Below, piece by piece: positions 1 to 9,185 of a DNA stretch of 11,622 nucleotides (positions are counted from its first letter, which is position 1; every line of letters starts with the position of its first letter). Source of the stretch: Propionibacteriales bacterium (GTDB lineage: Bacteria > Actinomycetota > Actinomycetes > Propionibacteriales > Propionibacteriaceae); assembly GCA_017882655.1 (NCBI GenBank), contig JADGPB010000036.1, positions 1 to 11,622 on the forward strand, written 5' to 3'. The position numbers were made by a program, and so were the translations under genes. The notes below the pieces were generated by a model. The model made no database searches and was not told the origin of the DNA. It saw only the letters and a program-made list of their open reading frames with translations.

Positions 1-584
1 TCCTTGTGCGGGGCGTCCTGCAGGTTCTGGTCCTGCGTGTACGCGTGGATCGTCGTCATGAGGCCCTTGACGATGCCGAGGCCGTCGTTGAGGGCCTTCG
101 CCATCGGCGCCAGGCAGTTCGTCGTGCAGGACGCGTTGGAGATGATGTGGTGGATCGCCGGATCGTACTTGTCGTCGTTGACGCTCATGACGATCGTGAT
201 GTCCTCGTTCTTCGCCGGAGCGGAGATGAGCACCTTCTTGGCGCCCGCATCGAGGTGGGCCTTGGCCTTCGTGCCATCGGTGAAGAAGCCGGTCGACTCG
301 ATGACGATGTCGACGCCGAGCTCGCCCCATGGGAGAGCGGACGGATCCTTCTCAGCGAATGCCTTGATCGCCTTGCCGTCCACGTAGATCGCGTCGTCGT
401 CGTAGGTGACCTCGCCCGGGAAGCGGCCGAGGATCGAGTCGTACTTGAGCAGGTGGGCGAGGGTGTGGTTGTCGGTCAGGTCATTGACCGCGACGACCTC
501 AAGGTCCGCGCCGGCGGCGACCAGAGCGCGGTAGTAGTTGCGACCGATGCGGCCGAACCCGTTGATGCCAACCTTGACAGTCAT
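1..584 (-). CDS. gap: Glyceraldehyde-3-phosphate dehydrogenase, N-terminal part (runs off the left edge)
   Basis: This is the NAD-dependent glycolytic enzyme that converts glyceraldehyde 3-phosphate to 1,3-bisphosphoglycerate in the cytoplasm. The minus strand reads 194 codons from the ATG at 584 to the window edge, out of roughly 335 usual for the family. The Rossmann start (KVGINGFGRIGR, residues 4-15) is present. Asp35 in VNDLTD is typical of NAD-preferring enzymes. The catalytic Cys153 sits in SNASCTTNCLAP and the catalytic His180 in TTIHAYT. A good Shine-Dalgarno (AAGGAG, 8 nt spacer) fixes the start. The gene follows whiA on the same strand with 112 bp between. In many actinobacteria it is followed by pgk and tpiA, which would lie outside this window. 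The reading frame is intact and the identification is secure. Only the C-terminal part of the catalytic domain is missing. Confidence 0.97.
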   Translation of the reverse strand, partial: MTVKVGINGFGRIGRNYYRALVAAGADLEVVAVNDLTDNHTLAHLLKYDSILGRFPGEVTYDDDAIYVDGKAIKAFAEKDPSALPWGELGVDIVIESTGFFTDGTKAKAHLDAGAKKVLISAPAKNEDITIVMSVNDDKYDPAIHHIISNASCTTNCLAPMAKALNDGLGIVKGLMTTIHAYTQDQNLQDAPHK

Positions 585-592
585 GTGCAGGA

Positions 593-598
593 CTCCTT
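593..598 (-). promoter_or_regulatory. Shine-Dalgarno of gap
   Basis: AAGGAG on the minus strand, 8 nt before the gap ATG. It is one of only two clear Shine-Dalgarno sites in the window, the other being that of the Rieske gene. Confidence 0.8.
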
Positions 599-620
599 CT
601 CACCGGATGCTCCCGCACCC

Positions 621-649
621 GGAACAGACGTTCGGACCCTGTCAGCCTA
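621..649 (-). promoter_or_regulatory. Possible gap promoter -10 with an overlapping LexA-like box
   Basis: On the minus strand, TAGGCT (649-644) fits the actinobacterial TANNNT -10 pattern and would give a start near 637, so a leader of about 53 nt. No convincing -35 is visible. Just downstream, 634-621 reads CGAACGTCTGTTCC, with perfect GAAC-N4-GTTC half sites. This matches the Gram-positive SOS (DinR/LexA) consensus CGAACRNRYGTTYC at 13 of 14 positions. gap is not a usual SOS gene, so this may be chance. The whole whiA-gap gap is only 112 bp. Confidence 0.3.
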
Positions 650-696
650 ACGAATCTCCCCGGCCTGCGTGCATCCGGGTCAGGAGTGGATGACGA

Positions 697-1677
697 CTAC
701 TGCTCGTCGTAATCAGGAGGCAGCACGGCGGCGGTGTCAGGCACGCCGAGCTCGCTCGCGCGACGGTCGGCCATGGCCAGAAGTCGGCGGATCCGGCCGG
801 CAACGGCGTCCTTCGTGAGGGGCGGTACGTGGAGGGCGCCGAGCTCTTCCAGGGAGGCCTGCTTGTGCTCCAGACGGAGTGTTCCGGCCGTGAGCAGGTG
901 CCCTGGTACGTCCTCGCCGAGGATCTCGAGTGCGCGGCTCACGCGCATGCCGGCCGCGACGGCCGCGTGGGCCGACCTGCGAAGGTTGGCGTCGTCGAAG
1001 TTCGCCAGCCGGTTCGCCGAAGCGCGTACCTCGCGGCGAACGCGGCGCTCTTCCCAGGCCAGCACCGTCTGATGTGCTCCGAGACGGGTGAGCATGGCGG
1101 CGATGGCGTCACCGTCGCGGATGACCACACGGTCGACGCCACGGACGTCACGCGGCTTGGCGACGATCCCGAGTCGCCGAGCGGCACCGACGAGCGCCAG
1201 CGCCGACTCCTGACCGGGGCAGCTCACCTCCATGGACATCGAGCGGCCGGGCTCGGTCAGCGAGCCGTGAGCGAGGAACGCCCCGCGCCACGTCGCCACC
1301 GAGTCGCACATGCCGCCACCGACGACCGACGGCGGCAGGCCACGTACGGGACGGCCACGCTTGTCGACCAGACCTGTCTGACGGGCCAGAGCACTGCCGT
1401 CCTTGATGAGGCGGACGATGTAGCGGGTGCCACGGCGCAGGCCCGACGAGGTGACCGTGACGAGCTCGGACTGCAGGCCGAAGACCTCAGTGATCGTGGA
1501 ACGCAGGCGGCGGGCGGCGGCGCCGGTGTCCAGCTCCGCCTCCACGATGATCTGACCACCAGCGAGATGAAGACCACCGGAGAACCGGAGCATGGCGGCG
1601 GCTTCCGCGCGGCGGCAGCAGGGCTTGGTCGTCACTACTGTCGCCAGCTCCGACTTCACCTGCTGGGTCAACGCCAT
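697..1677 (-). CDS. whiA: WhiA, DNA-binding developmental/cell-division regulator
   Basis: WhiA is a cytoplasmic DNA-binding protein. In Streptomyces it works with WhiB to switch on sporulation septation genes, and in non-sporulating Gram-positives it affects division and chromosome segregation. The 326-residue product has the usual family length and layout. The N-terminal part begins MALTQQVKSELA and contains KPCCRRAEAAAMLRFSGGLH (residues 18-37). The degenerate LAGLIDADG-homing-endonuclease fold includes RGAFLAHGSL (131-140), with no expectation of nuclease activity. The C-terminal helix-turn-helix region (about 273-302) carries ASLEELGAL...PPLTKDAVAGRIRRLL. It is the last gene of the uvrC-rapZ-yvcK-whiA run, 41 bp after yvcK. 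The ATG has no clear Shine-Dalgarno; CAAGAT lies 6 nt before it and could be a -10 of a leaderless transcript, but this is weak. The start matches the family N-terminus. Confidence 0.96.
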   Translation of the reverse strand: MALTQQVKSELATVVTTKPCCRRAEAAAMLRFSGGLHLAGGQIIVEAELDTGAAARRLRSTITEVFGLQSELVTVTSSGLRRGTRYIVRLIKDGSALARQTGLVDKRGRPVRGLPPSVVGGGMCDSVATWRGAFLAHGSLTEPGRSMSMEVSCPGQESALALVGAARRLGIVAKPRDVRGVDRVVIRDGDAIAAMLTRLGAHQTVLAWEERRVRREVRASANRLANFDDANLRRSAHAAVAAGMRVSRALEILGEDVPGHLLTAGTLRLEHKQASLEELGALHVPPLTKDAVAGRIRRLLAMADRRASELGVPDTAAVLPPDYDEQ

Positions 1678-1718
1678 TGGGCAATCTTGTCATACAGCGC
1701 CGGGTGTCCCAGACCCGA

Positions 1719-2672
1719 TCACAGACCCATGGCCCCAGCCAACGAGGCGGCAAGGAGCAACGGGTCGTGGCGCGCCGACCCATCCCGCATCCCAAGCCTC
1801 GCGATGTGCAGGTGGGCACCGAGGCTTTCGACGTACGTCCTGAGGTGTCCGTCGAGCCGCGCGAAGCGCTCGTCGGCGATCACATGGTCCAGCCGGAGCG
1901 TCGGGGCGTACTGGGCGAGCACGTCGATGTGGGCGGCAGGCGAGAACCCCGCTGTCTCGTCGTCCGGGACGAGATTGAGCACGAGGATCCGCTCCGCCGA
2001 CGAGGTGACGATCGCGTCCGCGAGCTCCGGCACGAGGAGGTGTACGAGGACGGACGTGAACCAGGAACCTGGTCCGAGCACGATGAAGTCGGCCTCCTGC
2101 AGTGCGGCCACGGCGTCGGGATGAGCGGGTGGGCGATCCGGACGCAGCCGTAGCCCGACGACGCGTCCCGTGGTCTTCGCGACCTGGGCCTGCCCACGTA
2201 CGACCATCACTTCGTCGGGGGCGGCCGTGGGAAGCCCGACGACGTCCGCCTCGATAGCCAGAGGGACCGCAGACATCGGCAGTACACGGCCCCGTACCCC
2301 GAGCAGCTGGCCGACCATGTCCAGGCCTTCGACGGGGTCGGCGAGTCGCTGCCACAGGCCGGCGATCAGGAGGTTGCCAATGGCATGTCCGGCGAGCGGA
2401 CCATTGCCGGCGAACCGTGACTGGAGCACGTCGGCCCACAGCCTGCCCTCGGAATCGTCCCCGCACAGCGCAGCCAGGGCCATGCGGAGGTCGCCCGGCG
2501 GCAGGCACCCGAACTCCTCGCGGAGCCGACCCGACGACCCGCCGTTGTCGGCGACCGTGACGATCGCCGTCAGCGAGTCGGTGAGTCGTCGCAGCGCCGT
2601 CAGCGTTGCCGAAAGACCGTGCCCGCCTCCCAGGGCCGCCACGGCCGGGAGTCTGGACAGCTGGCGCGTCAT
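1719..2672 (-). CDS. yvcK: YvcK/CofD-like UDP-sugar-binding protein (gluconeogenesis factor family)
   Basis: This is a cytoplasmic UPF0052/CofD-like protein. In Bacillus and mycobacteria (CuvA) the family binds UDP-sugars such as UDP-GlcNAc. It is needed for growth and normal shape on gluconeogenic carbon sources, linking carbon status to peptidoglycan synthesis. The 317 residues include the family marks GGGHGL (15-20), ADNGGSSGRLR (41-51) and PPGDLR (58-63). Further on are DFIVLGPGSWFTSVL and LVLNLVPDDETAGFS. The start ATG overlaps the rapZ stop as ATGA, so the two are probably translationally coupled, and whiA follows 41 bp downstream. This rapZ-yvcK-whiA trio is conserved across Gram-positives. 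It is not a true CofD: the coenzyme F420 pathway genes are absent here and the motifs are those of YvcK. Confidence 0.95.
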   Translation of the reverse strand: MTRQLSRLPAVAALGGGHGLSATLTALRRLTDSLTAIVTVADNGGSSGRLREEFGCLPPGDLRMALAALCGDDSEGRLWADVLQSRFAGNGPLAGHAIGNLLIAGLWQRLADPVEGLDMVGQLLGVRGRVLPMSAVPLAIEADVVGLPTAAPDEVMVVRGQAQVAKTTGRVVGLRLRPDRPPAHPDAVAALQEADFIVLGPGSWFTSVLVHLLVPELADAIVTSSAERILVLNLVPDDETAGFSPAAHIDVLAQYAPTLRLDHVIADERFARLDGHLRTYVESLGAHLHIARLGMRDGSARHDPLLLAASLAGAMGL

Positions 2673-3538
2673 TCGCGCCCGAGATCCCTGTGCATGACCT
2701 GGACGTTCAGCGACCGCTCGCGAAGCCGGCGGGCCACCTCCTCGGCGATCGCCGTGGAGCGGTGCTTACCACCGGTGCATCCGATGGCGAGCTCGACCTG
2801 CCGCTTTCCCTCGGACACATATCCGGGCAGCACGCTGTCGAGAAGTGCGAGCAGGTGGGTGAGGAACGGCTCGGCGGCCGGCTGCCCAAGGACGTACGAC
2901 GACACCGCCTCCGACAGACCGGTCTGCGGGCGCAGCTCCGGCACCCAGTGCGGATTGGGCAGGAACCGTACGTCGAAGACCATGTCGGAGTCGATCGGCA
3001 CCCCGTTCTTGAAGCCGAACGACACGACGATGACGCGGAGCTCGTCACGGTCGTCGCCTCCATACGCGTGGGCCACCCGCTGCTGCAGCTGGTGGACGTT
3101 GAGCGAGGTGGTGTCGATGACCATGTCCGCTGCGGCCCGCAGGGTAGACATCATGCGGCGCTCACGCCGGATGCCCTCGATCATCCGGCCGTCCTCCTGG
3201 AGCGGCACCGGTCGACGGGACGACTCCTGGCGCTTGACGATGACCTCGTCTGTGGACTCGATGAAGCAGATCTCCGCGGTGATGCCCTGCTCGGCCAGGT
3301 CCGAGAACACCAACGGCAGGTGCTGCATGTCAGCGCGGCTGCGTACGTCGATGACGACCGCCAGCCTCGTGATCCCGTCGGACGCGAGCTGCCGCACAAG
3401 CAGCGGAAGCATCACGGGAGGGATGTTGTCGACCACGTACCAGCCGTGGTCCTCCATCGCGTGCGCGGCCGTGCGCCGGCCCGCCCCGGACATGCCGGTG
3501 ATGACGACTACCCGCTGTGTTGTCTCGTGCTCGCTCAC
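2669..3538 (-). CDS. rapZ: RapZ/YvcJ nucleotide-binding protein with a variant P-loop
   Basis: This is a cytoplasmic P-loop protein of the RapZ/YvcJ family. In E. coli RapZ senses glucosamine-6-phosphate and guides decay of GlmZ RNA; in Gram-positives YvcJ hydrolyses ATP/GTP. The N-terminal domain has VVVITGMSGAGRRTAAHAMED followed by VVDNIPP. The C-terminal sensor-like domain has RFLPNPHW, GCTGGKHRSTAIAEE and a final HRDLGRE. The P-loop reads GMSGAGRRT, with Arg at the position that is normally Ser/Thr. I chose the GTG at 3538 (289 residues). The in-frame ATG at 3565 adds nine residues whose codons are poor in G/C at the third position and which no family member needs, and neither start has a strong Shine-Dalgarno. 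The gene lies 49 bp after uvrC and overlaps yvcK by 4 bp. The family is certain; the start and nucleotide activity are less so. Confidence 0.93.
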   Translation of the reverse strand: MSEHETTQRVVVITGMSGAGRRTAAHAMEDHGWYVVDNIPPVMLPLLVRQLASDGITRLAVVIDVRSRADMQHLPLVFSDLAEQGITAEICFIESTDEVIVKRQESSRRPVPLQEDGRMIEGIRRERRMMSTLRAAADMVIDTTSLNVHQLQQRVAHAYGGDDRDELRVIVVSFGFKNGVPIDSDMVFDVRFLPNPHWVPELRPQTGLSEAVSSYVLGQPAAEPFLTHLLALLDSVLPGYVSEGKRQVELAIGCTGGKHRSTAIAEEVARRLRERSLNVQVMHRDLGRE

Positions 3539-3544
3539 AGTTCC

Positions 3545-3550
3545 ATTATC
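3545..3550 (-). promoter_or_regulatory. Possible -10 for a leaderless rapZ transcript
   Basis: GATAAT on the minus strand lies 6 nt before the proposed GTG start of rapZ. This is the distance at which transcription would begin at or next to the start codon. No -35 is seen. It would allow rapZ-yvcK-whiA to be expressed apart from uvrC. Confidence 0.3.
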
Positions 3551-3587
3551 GCGAGGGACCACCATCGAGAGGCCGGGGCCACACGGC

Positions 3588-5570
3588 TCAGTCGAGGATT
3601 TCTCCCGTAGTCAGGTTCACGGACTCGGGAACCTGCTGGGCTGCCACGGCCGCGACGACCGCCTCCGCGAGCCGTGGGCCGAAGCCCGGGGTCTCTGCGA
3701 CCTCCGCCGCGGTCGCTGACCGGAGCTTCTTCATCGAGCCGAAGCGGCGCAGCAGCGCCTTGCGGCGCACCTCTCCCAAGCCGGCGACATCGTCGAGCAG
3801 CGACTCGACCATCGACACGCTGCGACGGCCACGATGGTGGGTGATCGCGAACCTGTGGGCCTCGTCGCGGATCCGTTGCAGCAGGTACAACCCCTCGCTG
3901 GTCCGCGGCAGGATGAGCGGAAACTCCTCGTGGGGAAGCCACACCTCCTCCAGCCTCTTGGCGAGGCCACAGACGGCGATGTCGGTGACGCCGAGCCCGT
4001 CGAGGACGGCCTGCGCGGCCGCCACCTGGGGCGCTCCGCCGTCGACCACCAACAGGCCCGGCGCGTACGCGAACCCGCGAGGCGCCCTGGTCGTGGCGTC
4101 GATGAGCGCGGCGGCGGCCTCGTCACCGTCGACCTCGGCGAGCAGCCGCCGTTCCTCGAACAGGCGATGGAACCGCCGGGTCAGCACCTCGGTCATGGCG
4201 CCCACGTCGTTGGAGCCGACGGTACGGACGACGAACCGGCGGTACTCGGACTTGCGAGCGAGGCCGTCCTCGAAGACGACCATCGAGGCGACGGTCTCCG
4301 TGCCCTGCAGGTGGGAGATGTCGAAGCACTCGATGCGCAGCGGCACGGTCGGAAGGCCGAGTGCCCCCTGGATCTCCTCGAGCGCACGGTTGCGCGTGGT
4401 GAGGTCGCTCGCCCGCCGCGTCTTGTGGCGAGTCAGGGCTTCGGACGCGTTCCGCGCCACCGTGTCCAGCAGGACGCGCTTGTCGCCGCGCTGAGGTATC
4501 TGGATCCGTACCTTCGCACCCCGCTCGCCGGCGAGCAGCTGCTCCATGAGCTCCGCGCCGGTCGGCAGCGCCGGTACGAGGACGAGCGGCGGTACGGCGC
4601 GGCGGCGCTCGACGGGTGTCATGTCGGAAGAAACCTGCTCGGCGTACAGCTGCAGCAGGAACGCCTCGATGAGCGTCGACTCGTCGCCCTCATCGGCACG
4701 GTCGGCGACCCAGCCTCGCTCCCCCTGGACACGTCCGTCACGTACGTGGAACACCTGGACGGCGACCTCGAGCTGGTCGACGGCCATCGCGACCACGTCG
4801 GCGTCAGTGCCGTCCTGAAGCACGATCGCGTTGCGTTCCAGGATCTTTCGCAGTGCGCCCAGCTGGTCCCGGACGACGGCCGCGCGCTCGTACTCCATGT
4901 TGTGGGCCGCGGCCGCCATCTGGTTCTCCAGCCGCCGCTCGATCACACGCGTCTGGCCGCCCATGAAGGCGCAGAAGTCGTCCGCGATCTCACGATGGGC
5001 CTCGGGCGTGATGCGGGAGACGCAGGGCGCGGAGCACTTGTCGATGTAGCCGAGCAGGCACGGCCGACCAGACGCCGCCGCGGAGCGGAACGTCGCGGCG
5101 CTGCAGGAACGCATCGGGAAGACGCCGAGGAGCGCGTCGACCGTGTCGCGGATGGCCCACGCGTGACCGTACGGGCCGAAGTAGCGCCAGCCGCGCCGCT
5201 TGGACCCACGTCCGACGAAGACCCGTGGGAACTCCTCAGACCAGCTGACGCAGAGCCAGGGGTACGTCTTGTCGTCGCGGTACTTCACGTTGAACCGCGG
5301 GTCGTACTTCTTGATCCATGTGTACTCGAGCTGCAGCGCCTCCAACTCGTTCTGTACGACCGTCCACTCGACCTTGGAAGCGGTGAAGACCATCGTGCGG
5401 GTCCGGTGATGGAGCCCTGCTGGATCCGCGAAGTAGGAGTTGAGCCGTTGCCGGAGGTTCTTGGCCTTGCCGACGTAGATCACGGTGCCGTGGGCGTCGC
5501 TGAATCTGTACACGCCGGCGTCGGTGGGGATGGACCCCACCTTCGGCCTGTACGTCACCGGATCTGCCAC
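3588..5570 (-). CDS. uvrC: UvrC, excinuclease ABC subunit C
   Basis: UvrC makes the 3' and 5' incisions around DNA lesions after loading by UvrA and UvrB. The 660-residue product has the full domain order. The GIY-YIG nuclease covers about 12-95, with GVYRF at 19, VIYVGKAKNLRQRL from 30 and the conserved Glu82. The four cysteines C156, C171, C179 and C183 match the cluster proposed to hold a [4Fe-4S] centre. A UVR helix pair for UvrB contact lies at about 208-243. The RNase H-like second nuclease carries FDISHLQGTETVASMVVF and LLVVDGGAPQV, and the C-terminus holds tandem helix-hairpin-helix motifs. The frame extends upstream to an ATG at 5672, but family members begin (M/V)ADPxTYRP, so GTG at 5570 is the likely start. 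It heads the minus-strand block and is divergent from the Rieske gene. Confidence 0.96.
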   Translation of the reverse strand: MADPVTYRPKVGSIPTDAGVYRFSDAHGTVIYVGKAKNLRQRLNSYFADPAGLHHRTRTMVFTASKVEWTVVQNELEALQLEYTWIKKYDPRFNVKYRDDKTYPWLCVSWSEEFPRVFVGRGSKRRGWRYFGPYGHAWAIRDTVDALLGVFPMRSCSAATFRSAAASGRPCLLGYIDKCSAPCVSRITPEAHREIADDFCAFMGGQTRVIERRLENQMAAAAHNMEYERAAVVRDQLGALRKILERNAIVLQDGTDADVVAMAVDQLEVAVQVFHVRDGRVQGERGWVADRADEGDESTLIEAFLLQLYAEQVSSDMTPVERRRAVPPLVLVPALPTGAELMEQLLAGERGAKVRIQIPQRGDKRVLLDTVARNASEALTRHKTRRASDLTTRNRALEEIQGALGLPTVPLRIECFDISHLQGTETVASMVVFEDGLARKSEYRRFVVRTVGSNDVGAMTEVLTRRFHRLFEERRLLAEVDGDEAAAALIDATTRAPRGFAYAPGLLVVDGGAPQVAAAQAVLDGLGVTDIAVCGLAKRLEEVWLPHEEFPLILPRTSEGLYLLQRIRDEAHRFAITHHRGRRSVSMVESLLDDVAGLGEVRRKALLRRFGSMKKLRSATAAEVAETPGFGPRLAEAVVAAVAAQQVPESVNLTTGEILD

Positions 5571-5578
5571 AGTCGCCC

Positions 5579-5584
5579 AATGTA
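5579..5584 (-). promoter_or_regulatory. Possible -10 for a leaderless uvrC transcript
   Basis: TACATT on the minus strand fits the actinobacterial TANNNT -10 pattern and lies 8 nt before the GTG start of uvrC. No Shine-Dalgarno precedes that GTG. Transcription from this -10 would start at about the GTG. No -35 is recognisable. Confidence 0.4.
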
Positions 5585-5679
5585 GCCGCCACGACCGACA
5601 TCGGGCCTTACTGTGGATACCCCACCTCTTGCTGTGAGTTGTGGGCGAGACTGACTCTGTCTCATCGCTCACCCCCTAG

Positions 5680-5695
5680 GGTTGAAGCGTCAACC
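5680..5695 (+). repeat. Short perfect inverted repeat before the Rieske gene
   Basis: GGTTGA-AGCG-TCAACC is a perfect 6-bp inverted repeat with a 4-nt centre. It lies 4 nt upstream of the AGGAGG ribosome site of the Rieske gene and overlaps a TANNNT hexamer (TAGGGT, 5677-5682) that could be its -10. It could be an operator or a small leader hairpin. Its function is unknown. Confidence 0.4.
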
Positions 5696-5699
5696 AAAC

Positions 5700-5705
5700 A
5701 GGAGG
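5700..5705 (+). promoter_or_regulatory. Shine-Dalgarno of the Rieske gene
   Basis: AGGAGG, 7 nt before the ATG at 5713. It is the strongest ribosome site in the window and fixes the start. Confidence 0.85.
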
Positions 5706-6166
5706 ACCCCGAATGTCTCCCGCCGTCCCTCGTCGCAGTCTCTTCGCCGCAGGAATGGGCCTCACGCTGGCCGGACTGGGACTTGCCGCCTGCGACTCCT
5801 CCATGGGCACGTCGAGCGGTGGCGCGGCGAACGGCAACGGCGGGTCGAACGCCAACGGCGGCGGTTCCACGGGCACGACGAGTCCAGCCGGTTCCGGTGG
5901 GGGCGGTGCCGCGTCCGGGAACTCCGTGAAGAAGGCGGACGTCCCCGTCGGCGGTGGGGTCATCATGCAGAACGCGAACTTCGTGGTGACGCAGCCCACT
6001 GCGGGCACCTACAAGGCGTTCAGCAGCGTCTGTACGCACCAGGGCTGCCCGGTGTCGGAGATCACGAACGGCGCGATCGTCTGCACCTGCCACGGCTCTT
6101 TGTTCTCGGTGAAAGATGGCTCGGTCATCTCCGGGCCTGCCAGAAGGGCGCTCGCCGCGGCCGCCG

Positions 6167-9088
<2,922 letters not shown>

Positions 9089-9098
9089 CACGCCGGTC

Positions 9099-9104
9099 AT
9101 CGTA
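9099..9104 (-). promoter_or_regulatory. Possible uvrA -10 (leaderless or near-leaderless)
   Basis: TACGAT on the minus strand fits TANNNT. It ends 7 nt before an in-frame GTG (9091) and 10 nt before the ATG (9088). If used, it rules out the ATG at 9100, which overlaps it. No -35 and no GAAC-N4-GTTC SOS box is visible in the 97-bp gap between uvrA and the divergent gene. Confidence 0.3.
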
Positions 9105-9172
9105 CGGGGGCGCACCGACAATTCACGTCCGTCGATCTCGACGCGGTGGTGCCAACGGCGGCCCGGGGGCCC

Positions 9173-9178
9173 TAGGTT
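9173..9178 (+). promoter_or_regulatory. Possible -10 for a leaderless MDMPI-family transcript
   Basis: TAGGTT fits the TANNNT pattern and is followed by exactly 7 nt and then the ATG at 9186, with no Shine-Dalgarno. That is the classic arrangement of actinobacterial leaderless genes. Confidence 0.4.
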
Positions 9179-9185
9179 GGTTGTC

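Noticed and set aside
2063..2076. Palindrome ACCAGG-AA-CCTGGT
   Set aside because: Inside the yvcK coding sequence, encoding a conserved Gly-Pro-Gly-Ser-Trp stretch; expected by chance at this GC content.
3834..5585. 583-codon open frame on the plus strand opposite uvrC
   Set aside because: It is a GC-rich antisense shadow of uvrC: no family motif, no ribosome site, and composition that mirrors the real gene. The same applies to the frames opposite whiA/yvcK (829-2124), rapZ (2606-3719) and terC (10027-10956).
5571..5672. N-terminal extension of uvrC to an ATG at 5672
   Set aside because: The 34 extra residues are unlike any UvrC N-terminus and span the spacer containing the likely -10; the family motif begins at the GTG.
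5820..5925. Low-complexity GGC/AAC-rich stretch as a repeat element
   Set aside because: It encodes the Gly/Ser/Asn linker of the Rieske lipoprotein in frame and is explained by protein sequence.
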